In this document: in pieces, positions 46,917-58,048 of the stretch
Numbering within the stretch: the first letter of the stretch is position 1
Layout of the letters: each line of letters starts with the position of its first letter
NCBI GenBank assembly: GCA_011634665.1
Contig: WAEK01000014.1
Span: 788,501-852,500, forward strand
DNA length: 64,000 bases
From: Mortierella sp. BCC40632
Taxonomy: Eukaryota; Mortierellomycota; Mortierellomycetes; Mortierellales; Mortierellaceae
Direction of reading: 5' to 3'
Program-made: the position numbers and the translations under genes
Notes under the pieces: generated by a model
Database searches by the model: none
Told to the model about the DNA's origin: nothing
Seen by the model: the letters and a program-made list of their open reading frames with translations, nothing else

Positions 46917-49900
46917 ATGTCAGGGATCGTCTCTTCCAACCACTCGGGCCTCCCAGCAGGAAGCGATGCTTTTGGAGGTGGTTCGCCTTCAGCCTCGACC
47001 AACGACGAAACCTCCAAGATTGTTGGACTCTCGCTGGCAATCGGAAGTGGTAAGTTCTTTTTTTTTTTTTTTTTTTTTTTTTGTCTGTTGTCTGTTGTCT
47101 GTTGTCTTTCCCTTTTTCTGCTCACAAGCTGCACCTGAACACACTTGTGTATAGGAGTGCGTGCACGCTGACCAGATGGGCGAAAGGCGCTTTGTGCTGA
47201 CAAAGAATCTCATTCTCTCTTTACCTTTTGCTTCTTTTTTTTTTATAAAACTATTGTTGTCGTGTTCGTCCTTCTTCCTCTCCTCTCCTCTCCTTCTCCC
47301 CTTTTCATCCAATCACTCATCCCTCTTTGTCATCTACTCTCTACTACTGCCTGACTTTTCCGGCTGTTCTCCACTTTCTCTCCAACCCGCCCATTGCTGG
47401 ACTCCCCCCTGTCTGCCTCCCCTGAACGCTCCTTTTGACTGGTCTTGTACCCGTTTTTTTTTTTTTTTTTTTTTTTTTGTCCTCTCTTTTTCACTCTCTC
47501 TCGTTAAACGATAATATTATTGTTTGTCTATGCCCATGGCTGGTGTGTTGTGCGTGCGTGTGTACAAACATGAATTTTTATATATGAATATGAAATACAA
47601 GGTCTGCTGATCGGTGCAAGCTTTGTTTTCAAGAAGAAGGGACTCATCAACTGTACGCGCCATGGTATGCTTGCTGGTGAAGGGTACGCGTACCTCAAGT
47701 CGTTTATGTGGTGGACGGGGATGCTAATGAGTAAGTAAAAAAAAAAAAAAAATACGCTCTCGTGTTTTCTTTCTTCCTTTCTTTTCACATTTCCAGCTTC
47801 TCCTCGCCTTCTCCTCCTTCCTTCTCTCCCTCCCTCCCTTCCTCCCTCCTTTTCCTTACCTTTTTGTTTCTTTGTTTCTTTGTTTATTTGTGGCAAATGC
47901 AGTGGTCATAGGAGAGGTCTGTAACTTTGTCGCTTACGCGTTCGTGCAGCCCATCCTGGTTACCCCCCTCGGAGCCCTGAGCGTAGTCATATGGTAAGAA
48001 AAAAACCTTTTCTCTCTCTCTCTTTCTTTCTCTTTCTTAACACTATATCGACCGGGTCTTTTCAAAAAGAGATCTCTCTTGCTGATTTTTCTCATCTTGC
48101 AGTGCTATACTGTCCTCGATCTTTCTAAAAGAGAGACTCAACCTTCAGGGAAAGGTCGGCTGTGCACAATGCATTATTGGTGCGACAATCATCGTGCTGC
48201 ATGCACCAGAACAGACATCCGTCAAGACGATCCAGGAGTTTAAATCGTATATGCTTCAGCCGGGATTTTTGGTCTGGATGGCAGTCTTGATCATAGTTTC
48301 GCTGGTTCTGATCTTCAAAGCTGGCCCACGGTGGGGACGAGAGCATATGATGATCTACATTAGCGTCTGCTCATTGATCGGTTCATTGTCCGTCGTGGCG
48401 ACTCAGGGCCTTGGTGCAGCGATTGTACACAACATCTCGACGGGCGAGCCACAGTTCACGAACTGGTTCATCTATGTGGTCATTGTGTTTATGGTCATCA
48501 CGCTGCTGACTGAAATCAACTACCTGAACAAGGCTCTTAATCTTTTTAATACTGGTACATCGCATCTCTTTTTTCAGGAGCAAAAGATACGATCCAGAAC
48601 AGGAAAAGAGAAAGGAAGAAAGAAAGAAAAGCTGACCCTTGGATATTCACGCTCTTGTGCCTATTCTCGCTATTAGCCATGGTCACCCCAACTTACTATG
48701 TTACATTTACCTCAGCAACGATCATCACTTCTGCCATTCTTTACCGGGGATTTAACGCTTCAGTGGTCGCCATCCTCACTGTCTGTGCTGGATTTCTTGT
48801 CATTTGCGGTGGTGTTCTCCTCCTCCAGACTTCCAAGCCTGTTGTCCATATTCACGTTCCTGGTGCATCTTCGTCTGGCATTAGTGTCATTGGCACGGTT
48901 GATGGTGGCAGTGGATTTATCGCGGGTGGAGATGCAGACGATGCATCAATCATCACGGCAGCAACCGCCTCTGGAAGAGTTACAATTGAGGATCTGGAGC
49001 CAACAGCAGCCGATATGCGTGCTTCGCCTTTTAGCTCGATTCGTAGGATTGCCCGTGACCTTCGCCAGCAACCTAGCTTGGGCTCAGTTCACTACCGTGG
49101 AGCTAGTGGTGTGGCAGGACCAGGCACAGGAAGTTACTATAACTCATCACACTCGCCTATCTACAGCTCACCTTTGAATCCGAACCGTGGACCAGGTACT
49201 GAGAGTCTACTGAACCGAAAGCGGAGACTCTCGAATGCTGCAAGTGTAACGGGAGTGGCTCCGTCCTCTTCATCCGGAACAGGTGTCATGGCGTATCATC
49301 CTCTTCGATCACGGCCACAGAGTATCGTTGGAGCCCATCATCTGATGGTTCCAGGAACATCCAGCGGACTTCCACATTCGACCATGATCATGGGCCCGAA
49401 CGATGCACCAGTACGCGTACAACTCTGCGAGATTGTAGTCTCAGACGAAAAACAAGGGACAACGAATCGCTACCAGATTTACCGGCCTTTGCCTCCACAG
49501 CCCTTGTCTGGAGATTTGTCTGCTCTAGCACATGATAAGAAGGTGCCGCTTAAGCAACAACAACAGCAACAGCTACCCAGTTCGAGATCATCTACAGTCC
49601 GGTTTGAACAGAGTCCAGTTATCCAATCATCATTTCAAGCATCGGAGGAAAAAATCTCTGAAAAGGAAAGCTTCAGGGGGGATTCACACGAAGTTGAGGT
49701 GGTTGTAGACATGCCCGCAGACCCAGAAACGAAGGACCAAGCTTCTGAACGACAACGGGAGAAGCAAGCCCGGCCCATCTCTCAGTACGGACAGCAGCAT
49801 CGACCTATCTCTGGATCAATGTTCATGCCGCCAAAGTTGTCTATCAGTCCAGCAACACCTCCAGCTTCATCAGAGTCATCCACAGGACCCAGTGAGTCGC

Positions 49901-50760
49901 AATCTCCAACAGCAGCCAGCCCCACAGCCGTCTCACCTACAAGTCCGATAGTTGCTGGTTCATTCTTTATGCGGCCAAAGTACAACAAGACATCCGCGAC
50001 GCCAACAGCCTTGATCCCAGGCACAGGTGGGGATATCATGGAGATGAATGACCCGACCCATGCAGGCGGCCGGACTGTAATCGCTATCGAGCCTGTCCAG
50101 GCACAGCCAACATACTCTCTCTACATTCCTCCTGTGCTGCCTAATGCAGCCCGCACAGCAGGAGCCCCTCCTTCGCCAAGACTGAACGCAAAGTCTTCCT
50201 CGGCATCAGGGTTGAGTCAAGGTGGAGATGGTCTCACAGAAAAGGAGCATTCCTCAGCAGGCGCAGGAGTGGATGAAAAGGGTTCTGAATCGACAGATCA
50301 AGTCCGGAATAGTGTCGACCCAGTTGAGGGTGTGTCCGTACCACCTCCGGCCAAACAAAAACGCGGTTTCTTTGGAACACTCTTTCAGGGTCGTGGACGT
50401 CGGGACAGTGACACGACCAACCCATCCACCCACCGGAAACAGGAGCAAGAAACTCCAGGAAAAGATGAGGACTCGACAAGGATAGAGGTAGAGAGCAAGG
50501 ATGAAAAGGATCTGACCATCCGTGCCACCGTCGTACCAGCAGCAGAGCTCTCACCTACTTCATCCAGTTCCTCTGATTTGTCGGGGACAGACCAAACCTC
50601 GACCACGAATCTAGTCACGCCTATACAAGCAGGAGGACAGAGTCAATGGATAGGATCAAATCCTGTCCAGGCCGTGACAGCCGTCTTTCATCGGACCAAG
50701 CACCCTACTCGGATTTCGGAGGGAGATGAAGAAGAAGATTCCGAGGATGCGAAAGATTAA
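46917..50760 (+). CDS. NIPA-type magnesium transporter with long cytoplasmic tail
   Basis: Membrane transporter of the NIPA family, whose animal members carry Mg2+. Exons 46917-47049, 47602-47730, 47903-47993, 48103-48554 and 48677-50760 total 2889 nt, 962 residues; all four junction phases match. Nine helices fit the family, with characteristic segments GASFVFKKKGL, CNFVAYAFVQPILVTPLGALSVV (begin only), FLKERLNLQGKVGC, and NLFNT|AMVTPTYYVTFT across the last intron. The ATG at 46917 opens a ~40-residue polar N terminus. Residues from about 400 on form a ~560-residue Ser/Pro/Thr-rich, disordered tail with a polyQ run, well beyond the ~330-400 residues of typical NIPA proteins. Introns 1 and 2 carry T or A runs right after the donor. 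A metal specificity cannot be read from the sequence. Confidence 0.94.
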
Positions 50761-53041
50761 AGAAATCATCGCGGCCATTGAGGATAGGGAAGGAGGGAGA
50801 AGTGCTTTTTTTTTGTATTCTTAATGATTTTTATGCCTTTAGGACATCCTCCAATTCTAATGAATGGTGTATATAAACTCTAGTTTCCAACATAAAATGT
50901 GCTCCTAATATCATTCGCCTTTTTGGAGGGGTCTTTCGTGCCTGTGTAGCGAAATGATATTGAAGTAGTGATCTCTTCATTAATCACTAAAAGACATATG
51001 CCTACTCTTCAGGGTGCAGGCCAGATGCCTTGTCCCTGTGGTTGTCTTGTGGGAGAGAGACAGAGATCCTAACAAATAAAAAAGTGCACCAGTCGAGGCA
51101 ACACAGGACAGATCCCGAGGTCTAATGCACTCTACGATTGACCAAGGGTTCTCGATCCTTCTCTCCCTGCCAGGCGATGATGCAAGAGTTGGTCAAAGTG
51201 ACCTCTGTCGCCTTTTCCTCCTTCAATCCTCGGGAGTGCACTGGATATGTGGAAAGGAATGGGGCCTATATTCCCTTTATCCTCTTGTCCTCACTTTGCT
51301 GGCAAGAAGTTCCTATGTCGCCTTCTTACCCCTACCACTTTTTTTTGTGGAGTACTGTTGTACCCCCCCCCCCCCGGGTTTAAAATCCCCCTCCTCTCTC
51401 CAAAGCACTGCCTCTGGGCCGTCTAGAGCTCCGCCTTCCCCCATCGACCTCAGGATTCACAATCAATTTCCATATCCCACATCCGAACAAATTCCAAATA
51501 TCCTACATGTCTCCTCAATCACAAGTTAGTATGGGATTCAATAATGAGTGATGGGTTGGGCAAAGAGATTTCCTGGGTGGCCCACATCCGATAGTCATTC
51601 AGTTTAGTCTTTCTTTGGTCAACATGCGCGAACCTGATAGGTCCATCCTAGTTTGATCCGACGCGGGTCTATTCCTAATGGTCGTTTTTTTTTTTTATTT
51701 CTTTTTGAAAACCTCTCCCTCTACTTATACCATACCCTTAGATAGACAGAGGCTAGTCACACACCAGAATTCAGGCTATTGGTGCAGCTGGTACTTTGTA
51801 AAGGAAGAGGAAAACGAGGGCGAAAGTAGAAGGACAAGAAGAGATGTGGACAAAGAAGCCACAAGGCTGCTAATGAAATTGTCGACAGCCCAGAAATTAT
51901 CAAGGAGCAGCGTATGTAGACAAAAAGCTGAGCTCCATGGATATTATCATGCTTCCGAACTACACTTGAAACGATCCTTTAATGGTGTAGGAAAATTCTA
52001 AAAAGTAGAAATTATTCGCATAATGAGCGATGATGGTGGAGTATCGTCTTTTTACGGACGGACTACTCTAAATGGTCGATGGAGGGATTGGAGAGAAAAG
52101 AGAAAAAAGCGGATGGAAACAGAGTCGTAATTAGGGTCGCCCCTGGGAATTTCTCTTCAAAAGGAAACCTATTCAGTCCTCCATGGGAAATTTCAGTCCT
52201 ACTTTGTCAAACTGGCAAGTAACTCTTACCTCTTTTCCTTTCTTCTTTGATTTTTCCCTTCTTTCTTTCTCTCTACTGACGGAGAGCTACATTGGGGTCT
52301 GGATTCAGGCTAGATCACTAGGATATATAGTGATAGGAGTGGACGAATGCCTGACCTTCAATAAATGTCTAGAGTGCTTCTACTATGTAGCCCAGACCGA
52401 GAGCATAGGCATTTGTACTGTTCAAATTGTCAAAAAAAAAAAAAAAAAAAAAAAAAACACACATACGCGGGACATATTGGATGCGCATTACATTGCAAAT
52501 GTTATTCTGGCCCACTTCGAAGCTCGGGAGAGACCATAATGCCTGTACCCCAGAGCCACAGATGGCAGCTTGCCATGGAAAAAACGAGCCGAGATACGAA
52601 GGAACAGGAATCAAGAAGAGAGCAACGGACGCGCTACGTTACACGTTACGATGATGTAATTTCAACCCCGCAGATGCTCTCTTTCACTCTTTCACTCTCC
52701 ATCACTCCACCGCTCCATCACTCTTTCTCTCTTCATCACTCTCTTTCTCCATTTCTCTTCTCATTGCTTAACCCATCGTATCCACGGAGGTATTGTATAT
52801 TTGAATAAAGAATTGCTTGTTTAAATGTTTGCCATTCAAGTCCGATGTTCCCAGCGTGCCTGTGAGGGTGGGACCAGGTCAGCCAGGTTGCTGTTAGTCC
52901 ATACGGGTGGTGCCTTTCAGCCGCTGTCCAGGAGTCCTCCGCGCCTGGTTATGCTCACTGCCAAACACCTGATGCCTCACGGGTGCAAGCGGAGAGGGGA
53001 GCAATTGAAATCTCTTCATCTCTTCTTTTGGATGCTTTAGA
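50761..53041. other. Intergenic region at core/accessory boundary
   Basis: No supported gene. Contains a C13 run near 51363, one copy of a dispersed repeat (51581-51675), an A run at 52433-52456 and CT-rich sequence at 52675-52760. The accessory genes begin to the right. Confidence 0.5.
51581..51675. repeat. Dispersed repeat, copy A
   Basis: Shares ACATC(C/T)GATAG(T/C)CATTCAGT, CTTT(G/A)GTCAA and ATCCTAGTTTGATCCG with 56533-56630, in the same order and spacing. Strongly diverged. Confidence 0.55.
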
Positions 53042-55692
53042 ATGAAGTCGTTTGAAGAATATGTGAACGAAGACACACACAACCATGCAGGATTCGACAC
53101 ACAGTATACATGCTTCACTTCATACATTGGGAGACAGCGACAGCGTGGAGATGAATCGGCCAAGCTCTATATTATTGATCAGGCGAGCCTAAGGAACAAA
53201 TACGATGAACTGTTGCTCCAGCGCACGTCCAGTTTAGTACGAAAATCTACCAGCTCGATTATCAACAACTCGATTAGAGTGGATACAGAAGGTGAGATGT
53301 GGCTTTATGAGCTGGTGATTGAGGTTCTTGTAGCCAGATGAGGCACGACTTTTGATACAAGTGCTTATTTACAATAGATGCTATTCAACTTATTAAAAAC
53401 GAGTCGAGCGTTCAACGTGGTCGTTCTAGACATGGGATCACCAGGCAGGCGAATGAAGAGACAAATAGGGAAGGTACAGGAATGCTCCAAAGTCATTTTC
53501 TGCCCTACGACAGCTATTCTCAAGAAGTTCGTTCTGAACTTTCAACTCTTAATGTATTATAGAGTCCCGCCCCCCGATTCCGTTGAAAAGACTAGCTTCA
53601 GAAATCGCCGTTGAGGTTGAGAGGGACGAACCTGCTACAGATGCCTCCGGTAATGGGCGACCCTTCAAAAAAGTCACCTTGAAAGTCGAATCTTCCTCGG
53701 AAATTGAAGGTAAGTGTCGCATTCCCGAAAAAATCTTTACACGGTATTGGCTTCTGTTGAAGACCACCGTCTCCAGATTGACCCTCATCCGTCTTTTTAC
53801 CTTAGCTTCCCCACCTATCCTGTCACCCAATACCCCAGCCTCACCCGAAATGACAAAAACAGCGGATATGACACAAAGTGAGGATCTTTTCCTGCTGAAG
53901 ACACAGGTCAGGCCTGAGGATGAGGTGGATCGATTTTTTTTTTATCACCCAATTTCGACTTGGAACGCTCGTGCGTTCTGTGTCAGCATGTTACAGCGAA
54001 AGTACATCTTGTCCCGCAGGAAGTCATATCAGACGTATGTGAAGAACCTACTTACGATAAAACGCAATGTGACAATCTGTGACAAAGTCCGAGAGCGTGC
54101 TAGGAGCGCTCTCAAGATCCATGAGGCTGCTTTTCGACTTGAATACTCCCATGCTAATAGCGAGATACAGCAACATGCAGCCAGTGTACTGAGGCATGAC
54201 CTTGAGAAAGCTCGTGAGGAGAAGCCTCCGCATTTGGCGTTCCACTTTGATCTCGAGGCAACTGAGGAATTGGATGGACGAGATGGCAACTATAAATCCA
54301 ACAGCAGCGGCCCAAAGACCGACTCAACTGCAACACACGACGAGGACCTGACTAGGGAAATACCAGGGCCAATGGAAGTCGACCGCCTTGTTGGACCAGG
54401 CGACTTTTCGTGTCAAGTTTCAACAGAGGGTCAGTGGATTATTAACGACTGCAATATCACAATGACCATCATGAAGCATCGAGAGTGTATACTAAGAAAT
54501 CCTTACATCACCGGCGTGGACGATTTGCTGTAAGCTTATGTTCTTTCTAATTACATTGCTATGCTGCACTGGCGTAAATATATTTGGCTAGTTTTCCAAC
54601 ATGACATCTCGTGGTTTATAGGTTGACAAACTTTGTGGTGTCTCGACCAATGTTGTTGAGGCTACTTTCTAAAGAGATAGTCGGTCAGGCGTTTTCATCA
54701 CAAGAACCTGTTGCTCTGGAGCCTATAGAGCTGGCATTTGTTGGACAATTTTTAGCTCTCACAAACACTGCTTCATATGACCAGCTTCGGGAATGGTTTG
54801 ACCAACGGCCAAGATTGACAAGATCAATTGTTCATCGCATCATCTCACATTACTTGTCGGAGGCGGGACTTTGGTCAGATTGCAACTGGTTCAAGAGAGG
54901 GACTGGTGATAATGAGGATACTTTCACAAACTGTCTCATCAAGCCTCTCATGTCTGGGGCATTTGGGGACTTGTCTGGATGCTCATTTGTATGGTAAGAC
55001 ATGGTAACAAATATTGAAGACGAAATAAAAAAAAATTAAATGCTTTGGCTAACACTTGTCTTGATGACAAGCAATTACCAGGAGTCAAGACTCGCTTCGT
55101 TCTGGAAAATGCGACGATCCTGATGCCAGACTTCAGTTCCCAGACTATCAAGTGTCAATCAGAAAACACACAATTGTGTTGGCTGAGTTCAAGACAGCGA
55201 TGGCGTCCATGAGGTCATATCAAGATGACTATGTGAAATTGATATTCATGGGAAAGAAAGCGGTGGACGACTTATACAAGGAAGGTTATCCAGCAGCCGT
55301 TATTTTAATTCAAGGCAGGGGTATGATCATACACGTGTACAGTTTGACCATTCTCTCTGAGGCGGTATACCATCTACAGTCACTTGGAGCATTTCACTTG
55401 GTGTCAGGACCACATCAGCTTGCGCTCCTTCTAAGTATTGGACCCCTACTCTCAGCAAAGGTAGGCACAGCAGCGATCAGGACTATATGGGATCAAAGGT
55501 GAATGGGTATTTATTAAGAATGGTTTTCATTTGCCGCATTGGTATTAGGTAATAGTACGATCGACATTCGATCTATTAAAGTCCCAAAAAAAGGTTCCCA
55601 CCAATGTGCAATGGACCAGAGGAACATTTGACTACAAAGGCGTGACAACCTCGATGCCGATGACGACAGCCATAACATCAACTGACCAGTAG
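53042..55692 (+). CDS. Multi-exon protein with C-terminal PD-(D/E)XK nuclease-like domain
   Basis: Unnamed family common in Mucoromycota-type genomes; predicted nuclease-fold domain. Proposed exons 53042-53291, 53378-53473, 53563-53709, 53806-54529, 54622-54993, 55082-55460 and 55549-55692 total 2112 nt, 703 residues, with phases matching at all six junctions and introns of 86-96 nt. Residues 1-160 are polar. 165-405 are helical and charged. 406-530 hold a compact domain (LTNFVVSRPMLLRLLSKEIV). The last ~170 residues contain PDYQV (D551) followed 14 residues later by LAEFK (E565, K567), the spacing of a PD-(D/E)XK active site, then helix-strand patterns ending in FDYKGV. No signal peptide is visible. 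Whether the nuclease is active is untested. The start may lie in an upstream exon because an acceptor-like TTTAG precedes the ATG. This kind of domain occurs in CRN/CR-type effectors and in selfish elements; function here is inference. Confidence 0.72.
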
Positions 55693-55765
55693 GAGCAGTA
55701 GCGGAAGTGATAGTGTTGACTAGTAGCACCATATCGAAACATTATGCAGTCAATTAAAATATGCA

Positions 55766-56029
55766 GAATCGCAAGTGCTAGAAAGCTACCAAAGCTGCTC
55801 CATAGAGTACGGAAAAAAAGTCAAAATGCAATGGCCGGAACTAAAAACGCGCTCTGGACGCCTTTTGTGGTGTATTCATGGCTCACTGAAATCGATAGTA
55901 TCGTCTTGCGATGTCGAAGTATCACTATGTGGTCTTTTTCTGATAAATGCTCATTTCATATTATCTGAAGGCTCTCCCCAGTTCAGTAGGTTTTTGAGGG
56001 GTCGAAATAAACATCTACATCGAACTTAG
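55766..56029 (+). other. Orphan ORF after the nuclease-like gene
   Basis: About 85 open codons without repeats (for example KMQWPELKTRSGRLLWCIHGS) lie 74 bases after the stop of the nuclease-like gene. No ATG start in a convincing context. It could be an exon of an alternative 3' end or a decayed gene piece. I found no in-phase splice joining it to the preceding exon. Confidence 0.25.
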
Positions 56030-56214
56030 CCCTTAGTCTGTAAATTGGTGAGTCGTTTTACACTCTGCAGTCGTATGTGCTGGAGCATTTTATGAATAAA
56101 CACTCCTGGGTTGAGTGGCGAGCGATTGCTATCCAATCCTAGTTGAAAGAGTTGGTGAGACAAAACTCACAATAGTGGAATTTGCATTGAGATAAGAATT
56201 CGAGGGCGGCTTTT

Positions 56215-56246
<32 letters not shown>

Positions 56247-56532
56247 CTCTGACTTCGTATTTTTCATCAACATTCTCATTTCCTAGCCTCCGTCGCATGA
56301 GATTGGATCCTTAGATCTCTGCTCTTGAGTCTTGCATCGGTGGTATACTGCTGATGGCTTCACATAGGCCTACTCTATCCAGAGAACTTTTGAATTTGTA
56401 TTGTTAACTTCCTCGAGTCCTTTACACGAAAGGCAGGAACCAAGAACCATATCCAATTAACGGTGCTTATTCGGCTGTAAGTACGAGACTCGCTGAAAAG
56501 TAGAAGATTGGAAAAAGAATGCTCTTGAATGG

Positions 56533-56630
56533 TTCACATCTGATAGCCATTCAGTCAAGTCTCTCTTTAGTCAATATTTGAAGACTTTACATGCCTATCC
56601 TAGTTTGATCCGCTCATGGATCTATGACTC
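56533..56630. repeat. Dispersed repeat, copy B
   Basis: Partner of 51581-51675, same orientation, about 5 kb away and on the other side of the nuclease-like gene. Confidence 0.55.
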
Positions 56631-57301
56631 AATGTCCCTTTATTGATGGCTCTTTCCATTTGTAAATCCCCTATCTACCGGAGCACGAAAGTCTAGAACA
56701 TCTCCTTGTAGTTGCACCCGTCATTGGTCCGCTGTAGTCACTCTTTTCCTCGACTCCATTAGTCTTTTGTCTCCCCTCTTGATCTATTATTCTCACAAGG
56801 TAAGAAAAAGTAGACATTGATTAGAGGCGCCTATCTGTGGACTCTACTCGGCGCTGACCAAGTGATACCAAAGTCATTCACGGCAACTTTTCCCTTTTGG
56901 GTTTCCATAATGACCTGCATCCACAAAACGCGTCTTTCGTCCCGCGTCCAATCATTTTCCTTTCTTTGCAAAAAAAAAAAAAAAAAATCAGCGATGCATG
57001 CACCAATTATTTTCTTTTTCTTGTCAACAGCGGTAGGTGGCGCAAGTGATATGAAGTGGTTCTGTGTCGTGGTGACACAGACTGCAGAAACGCTCACAAA
57101 TAAACAAAAATGCACAACCAACCGCTTTTCTCTTGAGATGCCTTCACTACTCCGCGGACAAATCCAAGTCTCTCAAGCTGGAAAACCTTCTGATCCATCA
57201 ACAAACACACAAAATCGGCGATGCGTCAGGGTGCATTGCAAATCGATTGAAATAAGCTCGCAAGCTGCCCCCTACCATGTGTCTCTTGGCAGATAGAAAG
57301 G

Positions 57302-57302
57302 C

Positions 57303-57331
<29 letters not shown>
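57302..57331. repeat. (CAGA)n microsatellite
   Basis: Seven to eight CAGA units, followed by GA-rich sequence. Confidence 0.9.
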
Positions 57332-57333
<2 letters not shown>

Positions 57334-57924
57334 GAGACAGAGAGAGGGAGAGGGAGAGGGAGAGAGAGAATATGTGTGTCTGTGTGCATAGAAATTCGGC
57401 AGAATCTGAACTCGGTATTAGTTACTCACAATGTTGAAAAACGGCTTGTCTTCATGACACACTGAGTGATTTTTCTCCGAGGAGATCTGTCAAAAAAAAA
57501 AAAAAAAAAAAACTGTTGTAGATCTCGTGTGCACAAACACAGTGCAGTGTCACCCACACTGCACTTGCTCGAAAGGGGCTCCCATTCCCAACTTTGTCCT
57601 TTTGGAGTCTACAAACTATGCTTGGAACTGTTGCCAACAAACAGCTGACATAACAGCTGAACATCGACTCGGTCTGTTGCAATGAAATCAAACCTATTTT
57701 GCATAGAAAGCATGCTTTCGAAAATCTAGACCGCCGCGAGAGCATGTACTTCCCATCAAGATGGAAGGCCATCGGTTAGTGCAACCACCTATTTGCTTTG
57801 ATGAGAGGATTCCCGACCTGATACCTCGCTTTCAGCCACACCATCATTCTGTATTGCGTGTGACATGGACAACACAGGTCGGTCAGAGCTTGGGTCTAGA
57901 CAGGTCTAAATCCCTATGCCTGTG

Positions 57925-57930
57925 TATAAA
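57925..57930 (+). promoter_or_regulatory. TATA box upstream of the transglutaminase-like gene
   Basis: TATAAA in TGTGTATAAAAGCAG, 119 bases before the ATG at 58049. Position and context fit a core promoter. Confidence 0.5.
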
Positions 57931-58048
57931 AGCAGTGCTGGATCCTTATTGATTCTAGCAATCAGACCACCACTTTCATCAAATCATCATTTCCCTCACA
58001 CCGTTCCTCACACTTACTGTACGAGATTCTGCACTCATTCCCCTCAGC

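Larger units (their letters stand above)
56030..58048. other. Intergenic region upstream of transglutaminase-like gene
   Basis: No supported gene. T run at 56218-56243, repeat copy B at 56533-56630, A runs near 56971 and 57492, and a CAGA microsatellite at 57302-57331. Confidence 0.5.

Noticed and set aside
53554..53562. A 9-nt gap as an intron in the nuclease-like gene
   Set aside because: Too short. The donor GTACAG at 53474 paired with the acceptor at 53561-53562 gives an 89-nt intron in phase.
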